Of a stretch of DNA of 64,000 nucleotides, positions 32,781 to 43,078 are shown piece by piece. The stretch spans positions 2,046,001 to 2,110,000 of the forward strand of contig NZ_SJSA01000001.1 in NCBI RefSeq assembly GCF_004766125.1, given 5' to 3'. The translations under genes and the position numbers were made by a program. Position 1 is the stretch's first letter; each line of letters begins with the position of its first letter. Origin of the DNA: Duncaniella freteri (GTDB taxonomy: Bacteria > Bacteroidota > Bacteroidia > Bacteroidales > Muribaculaceae). The notes under the pieces were generated by a model. That model saw only the letters and a program-made list of their open reading frames with translations. It had not been told where the DNA came from and did no database searches.

Positions 32781-33350
32781 TCAAGCGGTTATGCGGTTAG
32801 GATTTAGGAAGTTTGCAGTTTGAGCGGCACAGCCTTTGGTGAAACCTCGGCGATATGACTCAATCATTGTCATCATTTCAGGATCTTTGGCATTAACTTT
32901 CTCAATCATGCCTTGGATTTCGGAGATATGTTCTTCACACGTTTCCTTGTGAGCTGTCAGTTGTGAAGCACTTGTGAGGGCAAAGAGAGATTTGGCATTA
33001 TCAATCTGAACATCAATCTCTCGAATTTCACCACGATAACGAAGTAGGACACGACGGAAGAGTTGGTTGAGTTCGTTGAGAATGATGTTCTCCTTTGCAG
33101 TGCAGTACTCCACGCTGGTGTTAACGAGAGCATCCTGATAACCGTCCTGCTCATAATTATGGGCAATAAAAGCATAGATTACATCAATCGGCATCCCCGT
33201 TCCGTATGTGATTGAAATCACATTACCAGAAGATTTGCAGTTATTCTCTGCTGACAACTTTGGATGTTCTTCCATAGGAAGTACCATTGTGTCAACTTCT
33301 GTAGTCGTGGCAGATGTTGATGACTTTTTGAAGAGGTCGAAGAGTTTCAT
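32781..33350 (-). CDS. Ter-operon soluble protein, unknown
   Basis: 189 residues from the ATG at 33350 (MKLFDLFKKSS); the longer frame runs into the neighbour. The central part (TYGTGMPIDVIYAFIAHNYE) is followed by long helices (NELNQLFRRVLLRYRGEIRE, SQLTAHKETCEEHISEIQGMI). No enzyme motif is visible. It sits between the TerB-like protein and the DUF4407 gene on the same strand, so it is part of the stress module. Confidence 0.65.
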   Translation of the reverse strand: MKLFDLFKKSSTSATTTEVDTMVLPMEEHPKLSAENNCKSSGNVISITYGTGMPIDVIYAFIAHNYEQDGYQDALVNTSVEYCTAKENIILNELNQLFRRVLLRYRGEIREIDVQIDNAKSLFALTSASQLTAHKETCEEHISEIQGMIEKVNAKDPEMMTMIESYRRGFTKGCAAQTANFLNPNRITA

Positions 33351-33480
33351 ATACGTCCGTTTTAGTTTATTTTGATGGTACAAAGTTACAACCTGAGCAA
33401 TCCTTAACATGGATTGTCGGAATGTTATAACCCATAGACATATATATTCTGCTTGATTCCATTGCAACCTTGCAGGTGTG

Positions 33481-34881
33481 TTACCCGAGTTTAGATAGGT
33501 TGATGAATAATTCTGAATCAAAGATACTTATTGGCTGTTCTCCACTGAAATCTTTGCTTGTAAAGACATCTGGGATGGCAGAAATGCCATATATACCATT
33601 CTTGTCGCGGTTGATTACAAAGCGCTCAGCATCATATATTTTTTCCGCCTGCTTATTTATAGCTCGTCTTATACCACTGATCATAGGCAAACGAATATCT
33701 GCTTTTGTAATATCAGGCGCGTTTTTTTCTTCACCACCAAACGCGGCATATATTTTGGCGTATCTGCGTTGCAAAATTTCCATACGGCGGTCAAACTTTG
33801 GGAGTTGTTTGACCGATTGAGGTGGGGTAAAACTTATCCCACCATTTTGAGTCTCATATACGAATAATGTATATAATGCCTTTTCTTTACGATGCAAGCC
33901 AGAAAGCGTTACATCAATTTCAGGGAACGATATAGTGCCATGAATGAAATCAATCAACATATGGCACATTACAGCTTTCTGAAGCAATAAGATTTCAAAG
34001 ACTTGCCTATAAAAGCCTTTATAAAGGAAACTCCCTTTCTCATCCTTTTTATGAGATACGACAATCCTGTCGCTACTATGATAATCCAGAAATGTATCGA
34101 CCATATCCTGAACGATGGAAACAGCATCCCCAGTCAGCTCAATTCGTAGAAAATTCGTATAAATATCATTTCCGACTCTTGACTGGCTAATTCTAAACAT
34201 CAAAGATGGCGGAGTGTCTATCAGATCCTCGAACCCCAATTTATGATGTAGCTGTTCAATGCAGAAAGTATCAGTTTTGAAAAGTTTGATTTTTGTAAGT
34301 AACCCAGCTACTGCACTTTCAGTCAAAGATGGTGAAAGCATTGCAACAACCTCATGTAGCAACTCTTTGGGTGTTGTGATATAATGATGAACTATTTCCG
34401 GAAGATAAACAAAGTCCAGTCCACATAATTTCAATTCTCGTGATATTGCTCGCAAATTTGAAGATATTGAGAAATTCACTTCTTTGGCATGATGCGACTC
34501 GACATATAATACTTGACGCTCATCGAACCACGATTCATCAATTTTTGTGGAAATCACATCACTTTCGAGGTTCTCATTCCTCAAACAATACTGAAGCATA
34601 AGCATTAACAATGCTTCCTCACGCGCACAAAAGCCATCGCTAATAGTCATATCCTCAAAAGTTCCTAAAAGGTCTGACTTAGTACTGTCTTCCATTTCCT
34701 TAATAATGTGAACAGCCTTATTAAGTGGCATAAGATATGCCTCTATCTCATCTTGACGTGAAATAGAAAATTGCTCTTTTAAGTTACGATACAAGTCCAT
34801 CTCTCGGCTATCAATAACTTTGTCAGCCTTTATGAGATCTATCAATATTCTGGATATTGCTGCCCGTTCAATTGCTTTCAT
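33481..34881 (-). CDS. TerB-like domain protein
   Basis: 466 residues. The N-terminal ~125 residues look like a TerB-type helical domain (ISRILIDLIKADKVIDSREMDLY, shown in parts, and the matching MTISDGFCAREEALLMLMLQYC), which binds divalent metal in relatives through acidic residues. The C-terminal ~340 residues have no family I recognise. It is the fixed partner of the kinase/phosphatase genes in this type of Ter cluster. Confidence 0.68.
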   Translation of the reverse strand: MKAIERAAISRILIDLIKADKVIDSREMDLYRNLKEQFSISRQDEIEAYLMPLNKAVHIIKEMEDSTKSDLLGTFEDMTISDGFCAREEALLMLMLQYCLRNENLESDVISTKIDESWFDERQVLYVESHHAKEVNFSISSNLRAISRELKLCGLDFVYLPEIVHHYITTPKELLHEVVAMLSPSLTESAVAGLLTKIKLFKTDTFCIEQLHHKLGFEDLIDTPPSLMFRISQSRVGNDIYTNFLRIELTGDAVSIVQDMVDTFLDYHSSDRIVVSHKKDEKGSFLYKGFYRQVFEILLLQKAVMCHMLIDFIHGTISFPEIDVTLSGLHRKEKALYTLFVYETQNGGISFTPPQSVKQLPKFDRRMEILQRRYAKIYAAFGGEEKNAPDITKADIRLPMISGIRRAINKQAEKIYDAERFVINRDKNGIYGISAIPDVFTSKDFSGEQPISIFDSELFINLSKLG

Positions 34882-34888
34882 AGGTCAT

Positions 34889-35932
34889 TCACTTGATAAG
34901 TTTTGTCTGGTAATCCTGTGCTTGTCTGAGGTAGGTTGTCAACAAGAAAACAGCTATAAATGTAATTGGCAGTGCAATTAACATCCCAAGATATGAACTA
35001 CAGAAAGTATCATACAATCCGTGCATCACACTTGGGATTGATATTGCAAGGAAATACAAAGCATGACGATATAAAGGATATAGCTTTGCAAAGCCAATGA
35101 AATACCCTGCTATACCGGTCCATATTGCATGTATGAAAGGAAGGCTGGTTAGCCGCGCGATATTCATGAAGAATGAGGATGTGTAATCAAGTTGTATATT
35201 CACAGACATTTGATATTGAACACCCTCAAATACACCGAAGGCTATACCAGACATAAGTCCATAAAAGACCAATGTTTTTGGCTGTAATGGTTCTTTTGCA
35301 AATCTATATATCAATAAAAGAGGAAGCAATTTTACGAGTTCCTCAGTCAATCCTACACCAAAGATATATCCGAATAGGTCTAAAATGAATACTGTGTCAA
35401 TCAGTTGATAAAATGGGTTAAGGGATGGAAGTCCCAGTACATCCCAAAGAATGAATACAAAACCTTGTGTCAAAAAGAATACGGATAACGTAATCTTTAG
35501 TCTGACTTGTTGTGTCTTGAAGAAATAATAGAAAAATAATCCCCATATAGCCGAGAAATATAATGCAACAGCATAAAAAACACCAAATCCATGAATTGGC
35601 AACAACATAATTACACTGGGACCAAGACCAATGAGAGCCAGTAGCAATAATCTTTTGTCTGACAACCATTGTTTGCTTTTTAATAAGCCTACTGGCAAAA
35701 TGAGTTCAGAGCCAATCGCTTTTAATTGGTCCACGAACGAACCTTTGCTTTTAATTTTTACCTTGGCGTTATTCCGCCTTAGATAATATCCTACGGTGTT
35801 CATAACACCGGTATTAGAATCTTTCGCTTGATCGTGCAAAAGAATCCTCCCATCATCTACATATTGCTTTAGCACAGCAACTTCATAAGGGCCATATTCG
35901 GTATTGTTGCGTAGGATATAATATCTCATCAC
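34889..35932 (-). CDS. PrsW-like intramembrane protease with GYF_2 domain
   Basis: 347 residues. The N-terminal GYF_2 domain (YYILRNNTEYGPYEVAVLKQYV, in parts) binds peptides. Eight or so membrane segments follow, with the PrsW motifs TEELVK (Glu-Glu), FGVFEGVQY, PFIHAIW and SVMHGLYD supplying the metal-binding Glu and His. PrsW proteases cleave membrane-bound anti-sigma factors. Here the enzyme may release a stress signal under Ter control (inference). It overlaps the upstream stop by 4 nt. Confidence 0.85.
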   Translation of the reverse strand: MMRYYILRNNTEYGPYEVAVLKQYVDDGRILLHDQAKDSNTGVMNTVGYYLRRNNAKVKIKSKGSFVDQLKAIGSELILPVGLLKSKQWLSDKRLLLLALIGLGPSVIMLLPIHGFGVFYAVALYFSAIWGLFFYYFFKTQQVRLKITLSVFFLTQGFVFILWDVLGLPSLNPFYQLIDTVFILDLFGYIFGVGLTEELVKLLPLLLIYRFAKEPLQPKTLVFYGLMSGIAFGVFEGVQYQMSVNIQLDYTSSFFMNIARLTSLPFIHAIWTGIAGYFIGFAKLYPLYRHALYFLAISIPSVMHGLYDTFCSSYLGMLIALPITFIAVFLLTTYLRQAQDYQTKLIK

Positions 35933-37104
35933 AAAAACTTTAAGTTGTTAATTATGTAGGCTACCGGTGAATTTGTCTCGGAACTTGAATATCCTGAGAT
36001 CAAACAAACCTTTCCTGACGCATGATGAAACACAAGGGCAAATTCCCAATCTACAGGATTTTCTACATTTACACGTATCAACTTATAAAATACCGTGACA
36101 TCATCATTTGACTTCTTTTCATCCTTTACGACTGCATAGTCAATGTTATCCAATTCATCGGATTTCCATCCTCTCCAATACTGATTAAAGTTTTTCTTGG
36201 TCACATCAGTATCGTAATCACTTACAATAGTTACTTCGGCTCCTGTTTCAGCATCGGATAGAGAGAATACCTTCGTGTTCTCTGCCATAGTTTCATCACA
36301 ATCTACACCATCCGGTACAGATAAAACAACCCTACCGTCACTAAACTGATTTGCGCCAAGAGACAGATTCGTTAAGGCAACTGTTTCAGTCTCGGTATGC
36401 GATTTTTTCTCTGAAGCAATTCCCAAACCAATACAGATAAATGGGAGTAGGACCACGGTAGCAATTATAATCCAATCACGGGTTTTGGTTCTTCTATAGC
36501 TTTTAGGGATTATGTTTTGAACTTGATTGGAACTACACAAGAATATGAACCAAATACAGCACCATATAATGGATCGTATCATTCTCAAAACCATCTTGTC
36601 ACTCCCAACTTCTCCATCAGATACAAATAGTGCAAGCAAATTTGACGCAAAACAAAGAATTACAAATGTTTTAGCCAAAAAAACAGCATCGGTATCTCGC
36701 TTATAAAAGGCCACCAAGGTGAAAATGCCTGTTGCTAAATACACCAAAGCAAATGCGACATCTGAAGCAGAGAACCAAAAGTTGTCAGCAGCTTCAAACG
36801 TTACAAAGCTAATTATTAGTGAAGCAAAAGACCCGATTCCTACAAAGAAAATAAGGAAGAACTTCAACCAGCCATGAATATCCTCATCACTGGGCTGTTC
36901 AATTTCATCATCGTAGAAATTGTCATCCTGATTTTCAGACTCAGTTTCAATCGGTTGCACTAAATCTGGGTACTCGTTCTCTTTCTCAAGGTTTATTCTT
37001 TTTGCATATACGTCGCAACTCGTTCCGTCAAATGAAGGAACGAGTTTTGTGCAGTTTCCACTATCTTGAAAACGGCAGTTCGCACATTGGTCTTTTATAG
37101 GCAT
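35929..37104 (-). CDS. Membrane protein with Cys cluster and exported C-terminal domain
   Basis: 391 residues. A Cys motif CANCRF...CTKL...CDVY at the N terminus (7-31) could bind metal. An acidic linker and four or five membrane segments (~78-205, DUF2569-like) follow, then another segment (~213-233) and an outer domain (~245-391). It is coupled to prsW by a 4-nt overlap and could be its substrate or partner (inference). Confidence 0.62.
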   Translation of the reverse strand: MPIKDQCANCRFQDSGNCTKLVPSFDGTSCDVYAKRINLEKENEYPDLVQPIETESENQDDNFYDDEIEQPSDEDIHGWLKFFLIFFVGIGSFASLIISFVTFEAADNFWFSASDVAFALVYLATGIFTLVAFYKRDTDAVFLAKTFVILCFASNLLALFVSDGEVGSDKMVLRMIRSIIWCCIWFIFLCSSNQVQNIIPKSYRRTKTRDWIIIATVVLLPFICIGLGIASEKKSHTETETVALTNLSLGANQFSDGRVVLSVPDGVDCDETMAENTKVFSLSDAETGAEVTIVSDYDTDVTKKNFNQYWRGWKSDELDNIDYAVVKDEKKSNDDVTVFYKLIRVNVENPVDWEFALVFHHASGKVCLISGYSSSETNSPVAYIINNLKFL

Positions 37105-37113
37105 ATCAATTCA

Positions 37114-38595
37114 TCAATTGCTGATTATCTGAACAATTATTAGTCTTCCTCCATCTTTCTTTGACAAGAGAATTTTTCGACCTTCCGTCAAGGGCACGTA
37201 TCCGCCAATGGGAATTTGTTTATCATCTGTTTTGTCCCACATATCTGGGAGCCGGCGGTTTATGAGTATCCATTGTCCGTTATGGAAATGGAAATCTCCG
37301 ACAGGCTTTTTATCTTCAGCAGAAGTTTTCTCGTTGGCTACAACAAAACGATTTACATGCCACATATAAAGTGTCTGCTTGTCATATACCATCAGACGGT
37401 AATTCTCTGGAGTAAATTTACCATCGTTCCTTGGTGAATAGTAAAGATTTAGCACCGGAAGCTGGCCGTGGTATTCTGTACCACAGAACGGACAACGAGG
37501 CTTCATCTTATTATCAAAGACAAACCAGTGAGCTTCGCAGTTGGGATTTTGACATGGTTGCATTAAGTCAGTGGTTTTTACCAGTGCTTGCTCCCATTCA
37601 TCAGCAGTAGGGCGTCTTGACGGATCATGCAGAGCTGTAATAAATGCTCTGTCAAACAAATCTTTCAAGTATGGGCCACATATGGTATATGGTAATTTTG
37701 ATGGGTCGCCTTGTGGGAGTTCTGCTTTGCCAAGATTCTGAGGTTTTACTCTGTTTGACGTATCAGTAGGATGTTCTATGAAAAGTGCTTTCTCTCCCAT
37801 AGACATAGCCTCATCACGTTTTTCATCGTTAACATCGTGAACTTTTCCTCCTCGCAGAGGATGGCGGTAAAGCAGATTCATATAGACCATTACAGCGAGT
37901 GCATGTAAGTCCGTTGCTCTACAAGGAAGTTTCTTATTGGAGTCTCCAATCTTTAACTCACGGGTTTGCAGTACTTCAGGAGCGATAAAATCGGGAGTAC
38001 CAACAACTTCAGGAGGATACTTGCCGGGAACAACCAAGGTATCACAGTCTATTATGCAGGCATTACCCCCGGCAGGATCCAGAAGAACATTGTTATATGA
38101 TAAGTCAGAATGGGCTAATCCAGCTGCGTGTAAGCGTTTTACAGCACGAGCTATCTTGATTAACATATGAAAATGACTCAACCATGTACCCTTATCCTGC
38201 GGACGAAGATGTCGATTGCGTAACTTGGCAGAGGCAAACCATTTTCCATTTTTTTCTTTCCCTTTGAATGGTCCGTCAGCAAAGAAAAAGTGTGCATCAT
38301 ATGCAGGACATACCAATCCGAATTTTCCATTCCACTCAACAAGCTTTGTTGGCCAACAGAAAAGATTTTTCCAATACTCACCACCCATTTGGTTGAATAT
38401 TCTCTCACGATACAACCCAACGATATTATTAAGGCGATCTTTAGAATTGGCATCAATCTTCTCTCTGAAGAACAGGACTACTTCTTTCTTTCCCGGACAC
38501 CAATACATATCTTTCATACCGCCCTGAGCCGAAATCTCATTTATGAATTCGACCTGAGTATTATCGGATGCGGTTAGTTTTACTATATCTGCCAT
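37114..38595 (-). CDS. TerY-associated protein kinase with zinc ribbon
   Basis: 493 residues. The kinase-like domain (~25-330) has a catalytic loop HSDLSYNN (162-169), with Ser in place of Arg, and a metal-binding IIDCDT (181-186) in place of DFG, then GTPDFIAPEVL. At ~345-370 there is a zinc ribbon (CQNPNC, CPFCG). With the PP2C and VWA genes next to it, it forms the TerY-phosphorylation triad predicted for Ter systems: kinase, phosphatase and VWA/metal adaptor. Confidence 0.87.
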   Translation of the reverse strand: MADIVKLTASDNTQVEFINEISAQGGMKDMYWCPGKKEVVLFFREKIDANSKDRLNNIVGLYRERIFNQMGGEYWKNLFCWPTKLVEWNGKFGLVCPAYDAHFFFADGPFKGKEKNGKWFASAKLRNRHLRPQDKGTWLSHFHMLIKIARAVKRLHAAGLAHSDLSYNNVLLDPAGGNACIIDCDTLVVPGKYPPEVVGTPDFIAPEVLQTRELKIGDSNKKLPCRATDLHALAVMVYMNLLYRHPLRGGKVHDVNDEKRDEAMSMGEKALFIEHPTDTSNRVKPQNLGKAELPQGDPSKLPYTICGPYLKDLFDRAFITALHDPSRRPTADEWEQALVKTTDLMQPCQNPNCEAHWFVFDNKMKPRCPFCGTEYHGQLPVLNLYYSPRNDGKFTPENYRLMVYDKQTLYMWHVNRFVVANEKTSAEDKKPVGDFHFHNGQWILINRRLPDMWDKTDDKQIPIGGYVPLTEGRKILLSKKDGGRLIIVQIISN

Positions 38596-38613
38596 GTGAT
38601 AATTTTCAATCTG

Positions 38614-40035
38614 TTAGTAAAGGATAGCTATTGTCCTATCATCATGATTGCCTGGGCTCCAAAAATCAAGCCATTTAAGCAGTTGATTTTTTGAGTTCTC
38701 GTTGTCATCTGAGAAATCAACTTCATTTACGAGATTCTCCCAGAGTTCATCCCATTTTTCTTTCTTTGCAAGATTTGCGTCCGTCTCAAAGAATGGGTCA
38801 CTTATGCCATCTGTCATAAGCATCAATGCAGTAAAGTCCGGCACTATTGACATCTTGATGCGTGTTCTGTCTCTAAAAATTGATTCCATCGTCAAGAAAC
38901 GAGTTTGACCTGCATACTCTCCTCCATCAGGTTCGTTAAGCAACTTTATAGAGTCGGCATTTTTATCATAAATAGCTATTGCACCGTCTCCAACACCAAA
39001 AGATGCGACAAACCAGCCAAAGCTAAATTTACGACATACTGCGAGCAATAAAGTCGTGGAGAAATCTTTCAACACAGCAGGTTCACTGCATTCATCAACT
39101 TTTTTAACAATTGCACGATGCGCTTCTGTTGCTGCTTTGAACAATATCTCGTGAATCTTTCCCACAACAGGTTTCAGATTCTCTTGTGTTTGATTTTCAG
39201 CATACATCTTTACGACAGCTTCAAATTCTTCACCTTGTTCTGCAAGTTTTTCTTTGCAATACTGCTCTACTGTTTCACAAGCGATGCGGGAACCCTCACG
39301 CGAATATTTAGCAGAACCTGCGCCATCAGCAACTGCAAGAACATACCAACCGTTTTGAGCATTGAAGCTAACACGGAAATCATCGTCACGAGGTTTCCCC
39401 TCCTGCGCATGGCTACGACCTCTCTTGCTGGCCACTACGATGTCTTTCTGTGGCAATCCTTCAAATTCTGGCACAAGGACGTAATCATTTGCCTCATCCT
39501 CCTTCTGAAATGGCAAATCGGCAGGAACAGGTTTGGGTTCCCAAAGGTCACGTGGGTCAGGATTAAACGCTATATTGAATTTACGTTCAAGAATAGGATC
39601 TCCTTGTTCCCATCCTTTGACTTTAGCACAGAGCTTAAAGTCATAAGTTTTAGCTTCGACCGGAGTTCCCGTAAGAGATATTAGACCAGTCTCAATGCTT
39701 ATATTGTCCAATAATCCTGTTTCCTCTAATCCTTCAAACCAGACATCCTCATAATTGGACATATTCAAACTTACCTCTTGATAATACTCTGAGCCTTTCT
39801 TCCCATTTGGAAATACTATAGTAGCTCCATTGAGATTATTTTGTTCAATCACATAGTTTGCCATACGTTCTTCTTGATAGCGTTTCCATTCATCTTTGAT
39901 ACGCCAAGCCAGAAAATCATCAATCTGACTATTAGATGGAGATACTCCTATCCCTTGAAGCACCTCAACCACAAGCATCCGCCCGTTGTCAACGACAGTG
40001 CGAATGCGGCGTATGATTCGTTCTTCTCTTTTCAT
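38614..40035 (-). CDS. PP2C-family phosphatase of the TerY triad
   Basis: 473 residues. The first ~190 have no known motif. The PP2C domain (~200-470) carries RSHAQEGKPRDDDF, ADGAGS (the metal-binding Asp), DGISD and the final DDRT. It hydrolyses phosphoserine or phosphothreonine with two metal ions and should reverse the neighbouring kinase. It ends 19 nt before the kinase start. Confidence 0.88.
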   Translation of the reverse strand: MKREERIIRRIRTVVDNGRMLVVEVLQGIGVSPSNSQIDDFLAWRIKDEWKRYQEERMANYVIEQNNLNGATIVFPNGKKGSEYYQEVSLNMSNYEDVWFEGLEETGLLDNISIETGLISLTGTPVEAKTYDFKLCAKVKGWEQGDPILERKFNIAFNPDPRDLWEPKPVPADLPFQKEDEANDYVLVPEFEGLPQKDIVVASKRGRSHAQEGKPRDDDFRVSFNAQNGWYVLAVADGAGSAKYSREGSRIACETVEQYCKEKLAEQGEEFEAVVKMYAENQTQENLKPVVGKIHEILFKAATEAHRAIVKKVDECSEPAVLKDFSTTLLLAVCRKFSFGWFVASFGVGDGAIAIYDKNADSIKLLNEPDGGEYAGQTRFLTMESIFRDRTRIKMSIVPDFTALMLMTDGISDPFFETDANLAKKEKWDELWENLVNEVDFSDDNENSKNQLLKWLDFWSPGNHDDRTIAILY

Positions 40036-40038
40036 AAC

Positions 40039-41082
40039 TTATCCTCTTGTTCTGGATATATCAATACCACCTTCGGCAGTGCCAAGCATTCCTTCCATGC
40101 CACACCACGGGCACTTATTCACTGGACTCTCGCCAACGCAGAACACATTACCACACTCACAAGTAACCAATCCAAACTGATTACCACAGCAGGGACATGT
40201 CGGAGCCCCAACCAGTTCCATGGAATTGATTTTTCGGTTTACGTTTTTACCGTCTGATAGCTGGTCATATGCTTCTCCGTCTATTGGATATGCACCAACC
40301 AACTTAAAGTCCATCGCATTGAACATTTCGAGACCTTCAAGTTTATGGCTACGTTTCGCATACTTGATAAGGTACTTCTTTCCTGTTGTCTGGCATTTAC
40401 CTACAAGTACTGCAAAATTCTCATCAACTTTAATCTGCTTATTGGGGTCAACCTTTTCGAGATTTATGCCGTCGATGGGGGCAAGTTTCACTTCATCGTC
40501 ATTGTAGTCAGTTACAGACATACTGGTAGTTTTTATAGAGTCAGTAACCCATTTGAAGAAGTATTTATAAGATAATGCGTCACTCGGATTAAAACGTATT
40601 ATCTCACCCGTTAGCTGACCAAATAAGAGAGGATCAATATTATCCCCGATTGAAATCACAACCAGCTGAGTGCGGTTACGATACTTTTCATTCCAACGTT
40701 TTATTGCGTTAGTGGGGTCGTCCGTAGGAGTTCCATCAGTAAAAAGGAAAATAATTGGTTTCCAATCTCCTTTTTGCTCAACAGTTGTTTTTACAATATT
40801 TGTATCAATGTCTCTCATCAGGAATTCAAGGGCTGTTCCCAAAGATGTACCTCCACCAATTGGAATTATTGGAGGATAGAACTTGAATAGTTCGGTAAGT
40901 GGTGTCAGAGTCTGTGCTTTGCCTGCATATGCAATTACAGAGGCCCATGCAGTTTCCAAAGCATAAGGATCTGTGCGTAACTCTTGTATTATGTCACGCA
41001 TTCCTTTCTGTACTTGTTCAATTGGTTCTCCGACCATCGACTCTGATACGTCTATGACGAAATATATAGGTAATCTTCGCAT
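40039..41082 (-). CDS. terY: TerY-type VWA protein with zinc ribbon
   Basis: 347 residues. The VWA domain (~1-200) has the MIDAS site DVSESM with GGTSLG and FTDGTPTDD. The C terminus has two CxxC pairs (CPCCGNQF, CECGNVFCVG) plus CPWC, a double zinc ribbon. TerY-class proteins bind metal and act as adaptors of the kinase/phosphatase pair. It ends 3 nt before the PP2C gene. Confidence 0.87.
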   Translation of the reverse strand: MRRLPIYFVIDVSESMVGEPIEQVQKGMRDIIQELRTDPYALETAWASVIAYAGKAQTLTPLTELFKFYPPIIPIGGGTSLGTALEFLMRDIDTNIVKTTVEQKGDWKPIIFLFTDGTPTDDPTNAIKRWNEKYRNRTQLVVISIGDNIDPLLFGQLTGEIIRFNPSDALSYKYFFKWVTDSIKTTSMSVTDYNDDEVKLAPIDGINLEKVDPNKQIKVDENFAVLVGKCQTTGKKYLIKYAKRSHKLEGLEMFNAMDFKLVGAYPIDGEAYDQLSDGKNVNRKINSMELVGAPTCPCCGNQFGLVTCECGNVFCVGESPVNKCPWCGMEGMLGTAEGGIDISRTRG

Positions 41083-41090
41083 CGTTATAG

Positions 41091-41729
41091 TTATTGATTT
41101 ACTGGTTGATGAAATGTGCCCGGTGAGAGATATACTTGACCCGGACCGATTATTTTTAACATACTTAGTCCTTCTCCTCCTAAAAGGTTACCCAATGACC
41201 AGTTGGATGACATTTGACTTTCCGAAATTGAATGAAGTGCGAGGATATGATCTTCATCTACTTCTATAGTTTCACCCGGACGAAGACTTATTGAGATTGG
41301 AGTCCCTTTTGTATCAAGAAAGACAGTTGAATTACCTGATATTTTTTGTAGGAGCAACCCCATTCCTCCCACCAACCCGGCTATTGAGATTTTTGTGCTT
41401 ACATCAACTCGATTATTTGATGCCACATACACACTTCTATGGCAGATCATAGTTTCTCCAGTGATTTTTACAGGATGAAGTCCGTAATGACTGCCGATAA
41501 CGAGCTTCTTTGGTTGATTGCTTTTATTATATAACCTGATGATGAAGAGCGATTCGCCAGAAAGTTTTGCTCCTATGAGTCGACCCAAACCTGAACCATT
41601 AAAACTCAACTCTTTTTCTATGCCACTTTCAAGATAAATTAAAGCACCTTTTTCTACATAGAAATCCTCACCCGGAGATAGTATAATCTCCAGATGCTGA
41701 ACGAAATTTCCAACGAGTTTACAGTTCAT
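41091..41729 (-). CDS. AIM24 family protein
   Basis: 212 residues forming a beta-rich double-stranded fold. It has the family text GALIYLESGIEKE, GLGRLIGAKLSGESLFI and PGETIEVDEDHILAL. AIM24-like proteins are standard members of Ter clusters and may bind membranes or metal complexes; the function is not settled. It lies between two TerY-type VWA genes with gaps of 8 and 3 nt. Confidence 0.82.
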   Translation of the reverse strand: MNCKLVGNFVQHLEIILSPGEDFYVEKGALIYLESGIEKELSFNGSGLGRLIGAKLSGESLFIIRLYNKSNQPKKLVIGSHYGLHPVKITGETMICHRSVYVASNNRVDVSTKISIAGLVGGMGLLLQKISGNSTVFLDTKGTPISISLRPGETIEVDEDHILALHSISESQMSSNWSLGNLLGGEGLSMLKIIGPGQVYLSPGTFHQPVNQ

Positions 41730-41732
41730 AAC

Positions 41733-42368
41733 TTATACGATTAGATTAACTTCCTCTGGAGGTGGAGGTAGAACTAAATCTTCGGCTGAACCAACGCTTC
41801 GGTTACCAACACCGATTGAATCAGACACCCATTTGAAGAATTTTTTGAATCCGGCACTATCAAGTGTATCGAGCATATACACCTGTTCAGTCAGAAGTTT
41901 CAACGGTTCGGGCTTCGCCTTCATTCCAGCTGCACAGGCAACAATACTTGCAAATTTACGCTTCTTAACCTCATTTACAATATTGTTATATTCTTGTAAA
42001 TCCGAAGGCTTACCATCAGTTAACAAGAAAAGTAAAGGCATCCAATCTCCTTTGCGATCTGGAGTGATTAGTTGAACCTCTTTATCTACCTGTTCTATCA
42101 GCATTTTCAATGCAGCTCCTGTGTGAGTTGGGCCTGAATCGGGTGTGGTTATCTCAGGTAGCTGAAGATCTTCAAGCGGAGTCAGTGGTAGTATGCACTT
42201 AACATCCTTGTCAAATGTGATAATACTTATACAGGCGGATTCTAAGGCAAAAGGATCTTGTCGAAGACTTGACACCATTGCTTCAAGACCAACCTTCACC
42301 GACTCAATAGGTTCTCCTTTCATCGAGCCGGATGTGTCAATGAGTATATATACCGGTAGTCGTCTCAT
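41733..42368 (-). CDS. terY: TerY-type VWA protein
   Basis: 211 residues from the ATG at 42368 (MRRLPVYILIDTSGSM), chosen because both paralogues begin in the same way. The MIDAS motif DTSGSM, with TDGKPSD further on, marks a metal-dependent VWA fold. The tail is proline-rich (LPPPPEEVNLIV). It is 45-60 percent similar by eye to the next protein, so the pair arose by duplication. Confidence 0.87.
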   Translation of the reverse strand: MRRLPVYILIDTSGSMKGEPIESVKVGLEAMVSSLRQDPFALESACISIITFDKDVKCILPLTPLEDLQLPEITTPDSGPTHTGAALKMLIEQVDKEVQLITPDRKGDWMPLLFLLTDGKPSDLQEYNNIVNEVKKRKFASIVACAAGMKAKPEPLKLLTEQVYMLDTLDSAGFKKFFKWVSDSIGVGNRSVGSAEDLVLPPPPEEVNLIV

Positions 42369-42433
42369 AATAATTTGCAATAAGGGGTGATTGTTTTTTC
42401 AATCAAACCACCCCTTATTTGATGTTAATCAGT

Positions 42434-43072
42434 TTATACTACGATGTTAACTTCTGGAGGTGGCGGTGGAAGTTCGCTGAGTCCGGTTACTTCGCCAAAT
42501 CCATCTTCCACTTTCATTGAGCTTGTGCTGATAGAAGCAGATACCCACTTGAAGAAGGATTTAATTGTAGCGCTGTCAGCAGTATCGAGTTGAACCACAC
42601 ACTCGGTTATTTTTTTGAGTGTATCAGTATTGGCTCCCTGACCGGCAGCACAGGCTACGACAACACCCCATTTGCGTTTGTTGAAGTCATTCAGGCCTTT
42701 TTGAAGGTCATCAGTTGGCTCTCCATCAGTCATAATGAAAACCAATGGTTTCCAGTCGCCTTTTTGTTCTGCGGTTGTCTTTGTAACTTCAGCATCAGCT
42801 CTTTGAGCTAAAAGCGATAATGCGCCACCGAGAGCCGTACAACCACTTGCCGTTAAGTTGGGCTGCTGAAAAGATGACAACTCGGTAAGAGGGACATCCT
42901 GCTGAGCAGTGCTGTTAAATGTTATGACGCTGAGATATGCGGTTTCAAGTGCATAAGGGTCACTCCTGAGTGTTGACACAAGAATTTGAACACCGTTTTT
43001 GACGGCTTCAATAGGTTCACCATACATAGAACCTGATGTGTCAAGAAGAATGTAAACAGGTAATCTTCTCAT
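42434..43072 (-). CDS. terY: TerY-type VWA protein
   Basis: 212 residues. MIDAS site DTSGSM, GCTALGGAL and MTDGEPTDD are intact. It ends LPPPPPEVNIVV like its paralogue at 41733. Such VWA proteins are cytoplasmic and work with TerD proteins and the kinase/phosphatase pair. It follows the terD genes by 6 nt. Confidence 0.88.
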   Translation of the reverse strand: MRRLPVYILLDTSGSMYGEPIEAVKNGVQILVSTLRSDPYALETAYLSVITFNSTAQQDVPLTELSSFQQPNLTASGCTALGGALSLLAQRADAEVTKTTAEQKGDWKPLVFIMTDGEPTDDLQKGLNDFNKRKWGVVVACAAGQGANTDTLKKITECVVQLDTADSATIKSFFKWVSASISTSSMKVEDGFGEVTGLSELPPPPPEVNIVV

Positions 43073-43078
43073 ATTTCT